DNA of 37,484 bases. Source: a virus. Made by a program: the position numbers and the translations under genes. Position 1 is the first letter of the stretch, and every line of letters begins with the position of its first letter. Positions 12,993 to 20,574 of this stretch are shown here, one piece after another. The notes under the pieces were generated by a model that made no database searches, had not been told where the DNA came from, and saw only the letters and a program-made list of their open reading frames with translations. Location: the IMG/VR virus record IMGVR_UViG_3300048839_001871, positions 1 to 37,484 of that record, one strand, 5' to 3'.

Positions 12993-13439
12993 ATGCCCGA
13001 CACCCTCCTCCCGCGCGGGGTCCGCAACCACAACCCCGGCAACATCCGCGAATCCCAGGGCGACAGGACCCGATGGTTGGGCGAACGCGCCACCGACGAC
13101 GACCCCGCCTTCGAGGAGTTCCAGACGCCCGAGATGGGTTTCCGCGCCCTCGCCCTGGTGCTGCTCAGCTACCGCCGGCGCGGCATCACCCGGCTCAACA
13201 AAATCCTCGCGACTTACGCCCCGGCCTCGGAAAACGACACCGACTCCTACGTCCGCCACGTGGCCGAACTGCTGGGCGTGGCACCCGACGACGACGTGGA
13301 CGTTGGCAACCCCGACACCCTGGCCCTGCTGCTCCGCGCCATCTCACGGCACGAAAACGGCGTCCGGTCGGACGGCACCGACTGGTGGACCGACGCGCAG
13401 ATCGCCGAAGGCGTCCGCCTGCTGGCCCTGAACCGCTGA
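12993..13439 (+). CDS. Endolysin-like / virion protein P5-type muralytic protein
   Basis: A 148-residue protein with the sequence pattern of phage structural/endolysin proteins: RGVRNHNPGNIRESQGDRTR, then DPAFEEFQTPEMGFRALALV and LLSYRRRGITRLNKILATYA, then PASENDTDSYVRHVAELLGV. Such proteins are annotated as structural protein P5 or predicted lytic transglycosylase-like domains. It is expected to cut peptidoglycan during lysis. No signal peptide or holin-like segment is present in this protein. It is first in the presumed lysis block after the activator; GAGGT (12983-12987) precedes ATG 12993. Confidence 0.8.
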   Translation: MPDTLLPRGVRNHNPGNIRESQGDRTRWLGERATDDDPAFEEFQTPEMGFRALALVLLSYRRRGITRLNKILATYAPASENDTDSYVRHVAELLGVAPDDDVDVGNPDTLALLLRAISRHENGVRSDGTDWWTDAQIAEGVRLLALNR

Positions 13440-13450
13440 GGGATGAAATC

Positions 13451-13798
13451 ATGCGCAAGCTCACCCTTATCGCTCCTCTCCTCCTCGCGCTGGCGCTGTC
13501 GGCCTGCGCCCAGGACCGCGCCGGCCTGACGGTCGCCGAGGTGTCCTGGTGCCCGGGCCCCGACGGCCAGGCCATTATTTGCGGCGCAAAGCTGACCGAC
13601 GGCAAGGAGCGCCAGGACGTGGAGCTCTCGGTGATGCTCCCGGACGGGGGTGGGGTCGATTACAAGGCCCGCGCGGTCAAAGCCTTCGACGGCCAGCGGA
13701 TCCGTGCCGCCGTTCATGCGGCCCTGATCCGGGAGCTTGGTCAGGCGACCCCGGGCCTGGTCGACGCCATCGTCGCGGCCGTCGCGGGGGTGCCGTGA
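13451..13798 (+). CDS. Lipoprotein in the lysis block
   Basis: A 115-residue protein with a clear lipoprotein signal: MRKLTLIAPLLLALALSAC, lipobox LSAC with C19 as the lipidated residue. The mature part (VSWCPGPDGQAIICGAKLTD and onward) has two further cysteines and a helical C-terminus. It should be anchored in a membrane facing the periplasm. Its place after the endolysin suggests a spanin-like or lysis-related role, but I see no Rz partner and the mature domain is larger than typical Rz1. The stop overlaps the lipase start at 13798. Confidence 0.65.
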   Translation: MRKLTLIAPLLLALALSACAQDRAGLTVAEVSWCPGPDGQAIICGAKLTDGKERQDVELSVMLPDGGGVDYKARAVKAFDGQRIRAAVHAALIRELGQATPGLVDAIVAAVAGVP

Positions 13799-14565
13799 TG
13801 ACCGCCATTCCCGACGCCTTCCTGGCCTTCCTGGCCCGCCGGGCCCGCAAGGCCTACGCGACCGAGGCCGAAGTCCGCGCCGCCCTCGCCGCTCAAGGGG
13901 CCGAAACGGCCGGCTGGTACGAACACAAGACCTGCGAGGCCTTTCTGGCCCGCTACGACCGCCTCGCGGTCATGTCCTTCCGGGGGACAGAGCCGACCAA
14001 GGAGCCCGCCGACCTGCTGGTCGACCTGGACGCCACCAGGGCGCCGATGGTCGCCGACGGGGTGACCGAATTAGTTCACCGGGGCTTTTGGCACAACCTG
14101 GCGCCCCTGGTCTCCCGGATTTCCAAGGACGTCCAGGGCCTGCGGGGCGACGGCCTCGAAGTCTACGTGACGGGGCATAGCAAGGGCGGCGCCGAGGCCG
14201 TCCTCTACTGCCTCTGGGAGGCCCTCCACTCCCGTAGTCCGGGCAGCGCCCTGGTCACCTTCGGCGCGCCGCGCTGCCTGTCCCCCAGCGCCGCCGAGGC
14301 CATGCGAATCCTGGCCCATGCCCCCCGCCATATCCGCGTCGTGCATCGCTGCGACGCCGTGCCCCTGGTGCCGCCCATTCTGGGCGGCTACCGCCACGAC
14401 TGCGACGCGACCTGGCTGGACGGGGAGGGCGGCCTCTGGCCCACCGTCCATCCGGCCTGGGAGGCGGCCCGCCGCGCCGTCAACCTCCGCCCCGGCCGGT
14501 CGGTCAGGGACCACAGCATCGACCGCTACATCGCCGCCCTGGACAAGGCTGCCGCCCATGGATGA
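13798..14565 (+). CDS. Class 3 lipase-family alpha/beta hydrolase
   Basis: A 255-residue protein with the lipase class 3 pattern. The segment LAVMSFRGTEPTKEPADLLV provides the oxyanion region; the nucleophile elbow is VTGHSKGG with S128; VTFGAPRCLS follows; the acid residue is probably D186 (VHRCDAVPLVPP) and the histidine H239 (DHSIDRY). All triad positions are present. There is no signal peptide, so it is cytosolic unless released at lysis. A true lipase fold in the lysis block could attack membrane lipids or modify the host surface; the substrate is unknown. It overlaps its neighbours at both ends, so it belongs to the phage operon. Confidence 0.85.
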   Translation: MTAIPDAFLAFLARRARKAYATEAEVRAALAAQGAETAGWYEHKTCEAFLARYDRLAVMSFRGTEPTKEPADLLVDLDATRAPMVADGVTELVHRGFWHNLAPLVSRISKDVQGLRGDGLEVYVTGHSKGGAEAVLYCLWEALHSRSPGSALVTFGAPRCLSPSAAEAMRILAHAPRHIRVVHRCDAVPLVPPILGGYRHDCDATWLDGEGGLWPTVHPAWEAARRAVNLRPGRSVRDHSIDRYIAALDKAAAHG

Positions 14566-14764
14566 CGTCGACCTCGCCCAGGAACTGGAGCAGCTCCGCC
14601 GGACGGAAGCCCTGGCTCGCCAGGTGGGCGCCTCGGCCATCGCCGCCCCCGGCGACGGCACCTGCCAGGACTGCCAGGATACCATCCCGGCCGAGCGCCT
14701 GGCGGCCCTGCCCGGCGCCCGCTTCTGCGCCTTCTGCCAGGGCGAACGGGAGGGGCGCATATGA
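14558..14764 (+). CDS. TraR/DksA-like zinc-finger protein
   Basis: A 68-residue protein with the four-cysteine finger C-x2-C-x17-C-x2-C (TCQDC, IPAERLAALPGARFCAFCQ), the hallmark of phage TraR/DksA-type proteins. These bind the RNA polymerase secondary channel and shift transcription without ppGpp. The N-terminal helix (VDLAQELEQLRRTEALARQV) is the short tip-bearing part seen in TraR. ATG 14558 overlaps the lipase end; the stop overlaps the next ATG. Mu-like phages often carry such a gene here. Confidence 0.85.
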   Translation: MDDVDLAQELEQLRRTEALARQVGASAIAAPGDGTCQDCQDTIPAERLAALPGARFCAFCQGEREGRI

Positions 14765-15123
14765 CCTGGCGCGATTGGCTCGACCTCTGGCCGGTGGTTT
14801 TGGTGGTCTTCAACCTCATCTTCGGCGCCGCCGTCTTCGCCCTGACGAAGACCTTCGTTTCCAAGAAGGATTTCGCCGACTTCCAGGCCGTACACGACCG
14901 GGACCACGATGGGCTGGCGGAGCGCCTGGCGCGCGGTGAGGCGCGCTTCTCGCATTTCGATGCGACCCTGGACGCAATGCCGACCAAGGACGAACTGCAT
15001 ATGCTGGGACTCCAACTCGCCGAACTGCGGGGCGACCTGAAGGAAACCCGTGCCCTGCTGCGCAATACCCAGCGCGACGGAGACCTCCTGATTCGCGGAC
15101 ACCTGGAAGGGGAAAAGGGATGA
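14761..15123 (+). CDS. DUF2730 phage protein
   Basis: A 120-residue protein with one N-terminal membrane segment (LWPVVLVVFNLIFGAAVFAL) and a long helical cytoplasmic or periplasmic part (GLQLAELRGDLKETRALLRN). This matches DUF2730, found between TraR-like and gp26-like genes in Mu-type phages (gp25 position). A lysis-related or membrane role is possible; it has not been shown as far as I know. Confidence 0.8.
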   Translation: MTWRDWLDLWPVVLVVFNLIFGAAVFALTKTFVSKKDFADFQAVHDRDHDGLAERLARGEARFSHFDATLDAMPTKDELHMLGLQLAELRGDLKETRALLRNTQRDGDLLIRGHLEGEKG

Positions 15124-15425
15124 CCGCCAACGAGGCCGTGCAGCGGCTCATCGAGGAGGACCGCCGCCTCGTCGTCCTCAAGCTCCTCCACGAGGACGGC
15201 GACTACTCACTCAACGAGCGCCTGCTGCGCAAGGCCCTGAAGGTCTGGGGCCACGGCTGCACCGACACGGAGGTGCGCCGGCTGCTGGACTGGCTGGAAG
15301 CCAACCTCGCGGTGCGGATCGACCGGGAGGAAATCTGGATCGCCGTCCTGACCCGCCTGGGGGCGCAGCACGTCGAGGGCGATACCCTCATCAAGGGCGT
15401 CGCCCGTCCGGGACCGGAGTCCTGA
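15120..15425 (+). CDS. Mu gp26-like winged-helix protein (VpaChn25_0724 family)
   Basis: A 101-residue protein reading RRLVVLKLLHEDGDYSLNER, then LLRKALKVWGHGCTDTEVRR, then LLDWLEANLAVRI and IWIAVLTRLGAQHVEGDTLI. This is the typical gp26 or VpaChn25_0724-family pattern with a winged-helix fold. It lies immediately before the small terminase gene, as in Mu. The role is uncertain, perhaps regulatory or packaging-related. Both ends overlap adjacent genes. Confidence 0.8.
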   Translation: MTANEAVQRLIEEDRRLVVLKLLHEDGDYSLNERLLRKALKVWGHGCTDTEVRRLLDWLEANLAVRIDREEIWIAVLTRLGAQHVEGDTLIKGVARPGPES

Positions 15426-15988
15426 TGGGCCAGCCCTCCTCCATCGACCGGGAGGTCTCGGCCGCCGACAAGGCGGCCTTGCAGCGCCTGGTGGCCGATC
15501 CGGCCTTCACGGTCGACGACCTGGCCGCCTGGCTGAAGTCCAAGGGCTACGACATCTCCCGCTCGGCGGTCGGCCGCTACGCCAAAAACATCCGCGCCAT
15601 CGGCGAACGGCTCCGCCAATCCCGCGAAGTCACCGAGGCGCTGGCCAAGGAGATCGGCGACGCCGCCGTGCAGGGGCAGCAGGGCCGCCTGCTGGTCGAG
15701 ATGGCCCGCACCCTCGCCTGGGACCTGGTCATGAAGCTCCAGGAGGGCGGCGCCGAGGTCGATACCAAGGACCTGGCCTTCATCGGCAAGGCCCTGGCCG
15801 AGATGGCCAAGGCACTCCGGTACGACCAGGACTTCGAGCTCAAGCTCCGCGAACGCATCGAAAGGGAAACCCGCGAGAAGGCGGCGGCCGAGGTGGAAAC
15901 CACCGCGACCGAGAAGGGCCTCAGCCGCGAAACCGTCGAGGCCATCAAGGCCCGTATCCTGGGGGTCAAGTCTCCGGAGGGCGCATGA
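15425..15988 (+). CDS. DUF3486 small terminase-like protein (Mu gp27)
   Basis: A 187-residue protein with an N-terminal HTH (FTVDDLAAWLKSKGYDISRS, then AVGRYAKNIRAIGERL) followed by a long helical part and an acidic C-terminus. This is the DUF3486 layout. Members precede the large terminase in Mu-like phages and are considered the small terminase subunit that recognises the packaging start. It overlaps the large terminase start by four bases. Confidence 0.85.
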   Translation: MGQPSSIDREVSAADKAALQRLVADPAFTVDDLAAWLKSKGYDISRSAVGRYAKNIRAIGERLRQSREVTEALAKEIGDAAVQGQQGRLLVEMARTLAWDLVMKLQEGGAEVDTKDLAFIGKALAEMAKALRYDQDFELKLRERIERETREKAAAEVETTATEKGLSRETVEAIKARILGVKSPEGA

Positions 15989-17559
15989 CGCCCGAAGCCG
16001 CCCAGGCCCTGCCGGAAGCACTGCGGGCCCTCGGCCCCGACCTGCCCTCCGTCCTGCTCTCCTTCCAGGGCCGGCTGCTGGCCACCACGGCGATCTACCA
16101 GGTGGTCATCTGCGAGAAATCCAGGCGCATCGGCATGACCTGGGCGGTGGCGGCGGATGCCGTGCTCACCGCCGGTTCGGCCCGGTCGGCCGGCGGCATG
16201 GACGTGCTCTACATCGGCTACAACCTGGACATGGCCCGCGAGTTCATCGACACGGCGGCCATGTGGGCCAAGGCCTTTCTGCCGGCGGCCGGCGAGGTGC
16301 AGGAATTCCTGTTCAAGGATACCGACGAGAAGGGGGCCGAGAAGGACATCCAGGCCTTCCGCATCTCGTTTGCCTCGGGCTTCGAAATCGTCGCGCTCAC
16401 CTCCAAGCCCCGTTCCTTGCGCGGCCGCCAGGGCTACCTCATCTTCGACGAGGCGGCCTTCCACGACGACCTGGCCGGCATGATGAAGGCCGGTCTCGCC
16501 TTCCTCATGTGGGGCGGCAGAATCCTGGTCATCTCGACCCACGACGGCGAGGCCAACCCCTTCAACGGCCTGGTGCTGGACAGCCGCTCGGGTCGCAAGC
16601 CCTACAAGGTGCTCCGCGTGACCTTCGACGATGCCATCGCCGACGGGCTCTACGAGCGCGTCGCCCTGATGCTCCAGGCACGCGGCCAAACTGTGAAGCC
16701 GAAGGAAGACTGGATTGCCGACATCCGCGCCTTTTACGGCGACGACGCGGCCGAGGAACTGGACGTGGTCCCGGCGCAGGGCTCGGGCGTGGCCCTGGGG
16801 CGCGCCCTGATCGAGGCCCGCATGGAGCCGGATATTCCGGTGCTGCGCTGGACGGTGTCCGACTCCTTCGCCCGCCAGGCCGACCATATTCGCGTTGCGG
16901 AATGCCAGGACTGGCTGGAGCGGGAGGTCAAGCCTCACCTGGCCCGCCTGGACCCGGCGGCGGATTCCTTCTTCGGCGAGGATTTCGGACGGGTGTCGGA
17001 CCTCACGGTCATCTGGCCGGTGCAGCTGATGGCCAACCTCCTGCGCCGCCCGCCCTTCGTCGTCGAGCTGGCCAACGTGCCCTACAAGCAGCAGGAACAG
17101 GTGCTGCTCTGGCTGGTACGGCGCCTGCCGCGCTTCCGCGCCGGCGCCCTGGACGCCACCGGCAACGGCGGCTTCCTGGCCGAAGCGGCGGCCCAGGAAT
17201 TCGGCTTCGAACACATCGCCCAGGTGAAGCTGTCGCAGGAATGGTACCGGGAGAACATGCCGCCCTTCGTCGCCGCCTTCGAAGACGCGGGCTTGGTGCT
17301 GCCCAAGGACCGGGACCTGCTGAACGACCATGCGGCCCTGAAGAAGATCAACGGCGTGGTGCAGATGCCCGCCGTCCGCGCCCAGGACAGCAAGGACAAG
17401 ACCCGCAAGCGCCACGGTGATTCCGCCATTGCCCATGCGCTCGCCTGGTTCGCGACGCGCATGCCGGCCCACGAATACGCCTACACCTCCGCCGCCGGGT
17501 CCGATGACGGCCGGGGCGGGTTCGACGACGGGGCGCGCTGGCGTCCGGGAGCCTGGTGA
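15985..17559 (+). CDS. Large terminase (Mu gp28-like)
   Basis: A 524-residue terminase ATPase/nuclease that pumps DNA into the prohead and cuts it. The Walker A-like motif is EKSRRIGMTW (residues 44-53); Walker B is YLIFDEAAFH with D155 and E156; the coupling motif is ILVISTHDG. The nuclease domain carries likely metal ligands D333 (GEDFGRVSDL), D390 (LDATGNGG) and D479 (RHGDSAIAHA). Length fits gp28. The C-terminal tail is Gly/Asp-rich. The TGA overlaps the portal ATG at 17559. Confidence 0.93.
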   Translation: MTPEAAQALPEALRALGPDLPSVLLSFQGRLLATTAIYQVVICEKSRRIGMTWAVAADAVLTAGSARSAGGMDVLYIGYNLDMAREFIDTAAMWAKAFLPAAGEVQEFLFKDTDEKGAEKDIQAFRISFASGFEIVALTSKPRSLRGRQGYLIFDEAAFHDDLAGMMKAGLAFLMWGGRILVISTHDGEANPFNGLVLDSRSGRKPYKVLRVTFDDAIADGLYERVALMLQARGQTVKPKEDWIADIRAFYGDDAAEELDVVPAQGSGVALGRALIEARMEPDIPVLRWTVSDSFARQADHIRVAECQDWLEREVKPHLARLDPAADSFFGEDFGRVSDLTVIWPVQLMANLLRRPPFVVELANVPYKQQEQVLLWLVRRLPRFRAGALDATGNGGFLAEAAAQEFGFEHIAQVKLSQEWYRENMPPFVAAFEDAGLVLPKDRDLLNDHAALKKINGVVQMPAVRAQDSKDKTRKRHGDSAIAHALAWFATRMPAHEYAYTSAAGSDDGRGGFDDGARWRPGAW

Positions 17560-19199
17560 TGACGACTCTCTACGACATGTACAACCAGCCCATCGACTTC
17601 AAGCGGCTGAAGCAGGAGGAGGCCGGCCCCACGGTGACCGGCGTCCGCAACCCCTTCGGGGCGCACCCGGAGGACGGCCTCACGCCGGCCAAACTCGGCC
17701 GGCTGCTGAAGGACTCCGAGGCCGGCGATCCGACCGCCTACCTGGAACTCGCCGAAGCCATGGAGGAAAAGGACCCGCACTATCGCAGCGTCCTGGCCAC
17801 CCGAAGGATGCAGGTGGCATCCCTGGAAGTGACCGTCGCGGCCGCTACCGACGACAAGGCCGACCTGGCCGCCGCCGACCTGCTCCGCGAATGGCTGGCC
17901 CGCGACACCCTGCAATCCGAGCTCTTCGACCTGCTGGACGCCGTCGGCAAGGGCTTCGCCGTGGCCGAAATCGACTGGGAGACGACGGGCAAGCGCTGGA
18001 TGCCGCGCGCCCTCGTCTGGCGCGACCCGCGCTGGTTCCGCTTCGATGCCGACGGCACCACGCTGCGCCTGCTGGGAGAGGGCGGCCAGCTGGTGCCCCT
18101 GGCGCCCTGGAAGTTCGTCCGCCACGTCCACAAGACGAAGTCCGGCCTGCCCATCCGCGGCGGCTTGGCCCGAGTCGCCGCCTGGGGCTACCTGTTCAAG
18201 AACTTCGACCTGAAGTCGTGGGTGGCCTTCGCCGAAGGCTTCGGTCGCCCGACCCGGCTGGGAAAGTACCACGCCGGCGCCACGGAAGCCGACAAGCAGG
18301 TGCTGTTGAAGGCGGTGCGCTCCATCGCTTCCGACGCGGCGGCCATCATTCCCGAATCCATGGCCATCGACCTGGTCGAGGCCAAGATCACCGGCAACGT
18401 CCAGCTCTTCGAGTCTCTCGCCGGCTACCTGGACCGCGCCGTCTCCAAGGCCGTGCTGGGCCAGACCGGCACCACCGATGTGGGCCAGCATGTCGGCACC
18501 GCCGATGCCCACGAAAGGGTGCGGGAAGACATCGAGGCCTGGGACGCCATGCTGCTGGCCACCACGCTGAACCGCGACCTGGCGCGGCCCATCGTCGACC
18601 TCAACCTGGGGCCCCGCGACCGCTATCCCCGCCTGGTCATCAAGCGGCCGGACGAAGACGACCTGGACAAGATGGCCGAGCGGCTGGCCAAGCTGGTGCC
18701 GCTGGGCTTGCGGATCGGCGCCTCCACCGTGCGCGACAAGCTGGGCTTCCCCGACCCGGACGAGGGGGAGGAGGTGCTCGCCGTCCAGGGCGCGGCGCCG
18801 ACCACCCCGGCGCCGACGCCGGCGGAACAGGCGAAGGCACTCGGGGGCCGGGGGGAGCCTGCGAGGGCGGGGGTCTCCCCCCGTTCACATGATTCCGGGG
18901 GGCACCCCCGTGGCCTCCGGGGGGTGTCCCCCGCGATCAAGAGCATGGCCCGCGACGCCGCCGACACCGCCGACGCCGTCGACCGGCTGATTGCCGACCT
19001 GGCCGAGGGGGGAGAGCTGGAGCAGGCCTTCGCCCCCGTCCTCGATGGCGTCGTCGACCTGGTCGAGGGCGCCGGGAGCTACGAGGAGCTGCGCGCCGCC
19101 CTGGCGCCGGGGCTGGCGGGCCTGAACAGCGACCGGCTTGCCGACCTGCTGGCCAGGGCGATGTTCGCCGCCCGGCTCGCGGGGATGGTGGAGGAGTAA
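17559..19199 (+). CDS. Portal protein, DUF935 family (Mu gp29), with repeat insertion
   Basis: A 546-residue portal protein forming the dodecameric DNA channel of the head. DUF935 signatures include SVLATRRMQVASLEVTVAAA, EIDWETTGKRWMPRALVWRD and LPIRGGLARVAAWGYLFKNF, then FGRPTRLGKY and IDLVEAKITGNVQLFESLAG. ATG 17559 is preferred over GTG 17556. Residues of about 430-457 (GGRGEPARAGVSPRSHDSGG and HPRGLRGVSP) are the in-frame translation of an interspersed repeat (18850-18925) placed in the C-terminal region, where gp29 proteins vary. The frame is otherwise uninterrupted, so function is probably kept. Confidence 0.92.
   Translation: MTTLYDMYNQPIDFKRLKQEEAGPTVTGVRNPFGAHPEDGLTPAKLGRLLKDSEAGDPTAYLELAEAMEEKDPHYRSVLATRRMQVASLEVTVAAATDDKADLAAADLLREWLARDTLQSELFDLLDAVGKGFAVAEIDWETTGKRWMPRALVWRDPRWFRFDADGTTLRLLGEGGQLVPLAPWKFVRHVHKTKSGLPIRGGLARVAAWGYLFKNFDLKSWVAFAEGFGRPTRLGKYHAGATEADKQVLLKAVRSIASDAAAIIPESMAIDLVEAKITGNVQLFESLAGYLDRAVSKAVLGQTGTTDVGQHVGTADAHERVREDIEAWDAMLLATTLNRDLARPIVDLNLGPRDRYPRLVIKRPDEDDLDKMAERLAKLVPLGLRIGASTVRDKLGFPDPDEGEEVLAVQGAAPTTPAPTPAEQAKALGGRGEPARAGVSPRSHDSGGHPRGLRGVSPAIKSMARDAADTADAVDRLIADLAEGGELEQAFAPVLDGVVDLVEGAGSYEELRAALAPGLAGLNSDRLADLLARAMFAARLAGMVEE
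18850..18925. repeat. G-rich interspersed palindrome, copy 1 (inside portal gene)
   Basis: The element runs from GGGGGAGCCTGCGAGGGCGG through ATTCCGGGGGGCACCCCCGT to GGCCTCCGGGGG. Its reverse complement aligns with copy 2 (19227-19296) with few mismatches over about 70 bases, including GGGGGGAGACCCCCGCCCTC. It contains inner dyads (GGGGGTCTCCCCCC; GGGGGGCACCCCCG). It lies in frame in the portal gene without introducing a stop. Confidence 0.85.
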
Positions 19200-19202
19200 C
19201 CC

Positions 19203-20549
19203 GTGGGGGAGATGGACTTCCAACCACCGGGGGCCACGGGGGCGGCCCCCGGAATCAAGAGCAGGGGGGAGACCCCCGCCCTCGCGGGCTCCCCCCTGGC
19301 GCCCGAGGAATCCCTCCGGTTCTTTCGCCAGAAAGGCCTCGGCCTCTCCTTCGATTGGCGGGACGTCTGGCAGGAGGAACACGGCGCCGCCTTCGTCGTC
19401 GCCAAGGCCATGCGGGTGGACATCCTGGAAGACATCCGCGAGGCCCTGGACAAGGCCCAGACGCGGGGGCTGACGTTCCAGGAATTCAAACGCAATCTCG
19501 CCCCCATCCTGCAGTCCAAGGGCTGGTGGGGCCGGAAGGACATGGTCGACCCCGCCACGGGCCAGACCGTCAGTGCCCAGCTCGGCTCCGACCGCCGCTT
19601 GCGCATCATCTTCGACACCAACCTCAGGATGGCCGAGGCCGCCGGGCGGTGGGAGAGGATCGAGCGCACCGCCGAGGCCCGGCCCTTCCTCCGTTATGTG
19701 GCCATCCGCGACGGCCGGACCCGGCCCGAACACATGGGCTTCCACGGCACCGTCCGCCCGGTGGGGGACGCCTGGTGGTCGACTCACTATCCCCCCAACG
19801 GCTGGCGCTGCCGCTGCACCGTGCAGCAGCTCTCGGCCGCCGACCTGACGCGGTTCGGCTACCAGGTCTCGCCGGAACCCAAGGTCTCAACCCGGCCCTG
19901 GACCAACAAGCGCACCGGGGAGGTGCTGCGGGTCCCGGAAGGCATCGACCCCGGCTTCGCCTACAACGTCGGCAAGTCCCGGTACCGCGCCCTGACGCCG
20001 CCTCCCTCCGGTGGCCTGCCCACCAGCTTCCCGCCGGGCACCGCCCTGCCGCCGCTGCCCGATCCCTCGCCCTTCCCGGCCAGCCAGGTCCTGCCGCAGG
20101 GCGGTGCGGACGCCGACTACGTCAAGGCCTTCCTGGCCGACTTCGGCGCCCGGCCCGGCAAGCCCACGATCTTCACCGACAAGATCGGCGAGCCGCTGGT
20201 GATATCGGATGACCTGTTCCGGTCTCCCGATGGCACCGTCAAGGTCCGGAAGCGGGGCCGGGGCCCGCTCATGCGGATGCTGGCGGCGACGCTGAAGGAC
20301 CCGGACGAAATCTGGTGGATATGGGAGGAAAGCCGGACCAAGCCGGGCACCTGGCTGCTGCGCCGGCGCTACATCGGGAGGTGGTCGGTGGCCGGTACCC
20401 AGGAGACCGGCCTGGCGGTCTTCGACTGCAACCAGGATGGTTGGACCGGCGTGACGGCGCTTGCCCCTTCGCCCGCCGACCGCCGCCGCCAGGACCGCTA
20501 TATCTATGGGCTGCGCGCCGGCACGCTGGCCTGGCGCCGAAAAGACTGA
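19203..20549 (+). CDS. MuF-like head morphogenesis protein fused to PBECR2-type nuclease domain
   Basis: A 448-residue protein. GTG 19203 is chosen because GAGGAG (19191-19196) lies six bases upstream; ATG 19212 is too close to its own G-run. Residues 9-31 are repeat-derived (copy 2). Residues 35-215 form the Phage_Mu_F/SPP1 gp7 domain (LSFDWRDVWQEEHGAAFVVA; GWWGRKDMVDPATGQ; RPEHMGFHGTVRP; YPPNGWRCRCTVQQLS with the conserved Cys pair). Residues 315-447 (PTIFTDKIGEPLVISDDLF, DEIWWIWEESRTKPGTWLLR, RRYIGRWSV, DRYIYGLRAG) resemble the phage Barnase-EndoU-ColicinE5/D-RelE-like (PBECR2) domain found at the C-terminus of some MuF proteins. MuF proteins are head minor proteins and may be ejected with DNA, so the tail could act as an intracellular nuclease toxin; this is inferred. 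Confidence 0.85.
   Translation: MGEMDFQPPGATGAAPGIKSRGETPALAGSPLAPEESLRFFRQKGLGLSFDWRDVWQEEHGAAFVVAKAMRVDILEDIREALDKAQTRGLTFQEFKRNLAPILQSKGWWGRKDMVDPATGQTVSAQLGSDRRLRIIFDTNLRMAEAAGRWERIERTAEARPFLRYVAIRDGRTRPEHMGFHGTVRPVGDAWWSTHYPPNGWRCRCTVQQLSAADLTRFGYQVSPEPKVSTRPWTNKRTGEVLRVPEGIDPGFAYNVGKSRYRALTPPPSGGLPTSFPPGTALPPLPDPSPFPASQVLPQGGADADYVKAFLADFGARPGKPTIFTDKIGEPLVISDDLFRSPDGTVKVRKRGRGPLMRMLAATLKDPDEIWWIWEESRTKPGTWLLRRRYIGRWSVAGTQETGLAVFDCNQDGWTGVTALAPSPADRRRQDRYIYGLRAGTLAWRRKD
19227..19296. repeat. G-rich interspersed palindrome, copy 2 (inside MuF gene)
   Basis: The element runs from CCGGGGGCCACGGGGGCGGC through CCCCGGAATCAAGAGCA and GGGGGGAGACCCCCGCCCTC to GCGGGCTCCCCCC. It is an inverted copy of the element at 18850-18925, about 300 bases away. 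It is translated as GATGAAPGIKSRGETPALAG plus SP near the MuF start, between MDFQPP and PEESLRFFRQKG, where related MuF proteins usually read directly on. This marks it as an in-frame insertion. Confidence 0.85.
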
Positions 20550-20574
20550 ACCCCCGCAGGGGCGGGGGTTCAGT
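20545..20574 (+). terminator. Perfect 13-bp hairpin at the end of the MuF gene
   Basis: ACTGAACCCCCGC (20545-20557) and GCGGGGGTTCAGT (20562-20574) are perfect complements around the loop AGGG; the left arm includes the MuF stop codon (20547-20549). There is no T-tract after it, so it may be a processing or stability hairpin, a bidirectional terminator or another interspersed repeat rather than a classical intrinsic terminator. Confidence 0.5.
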
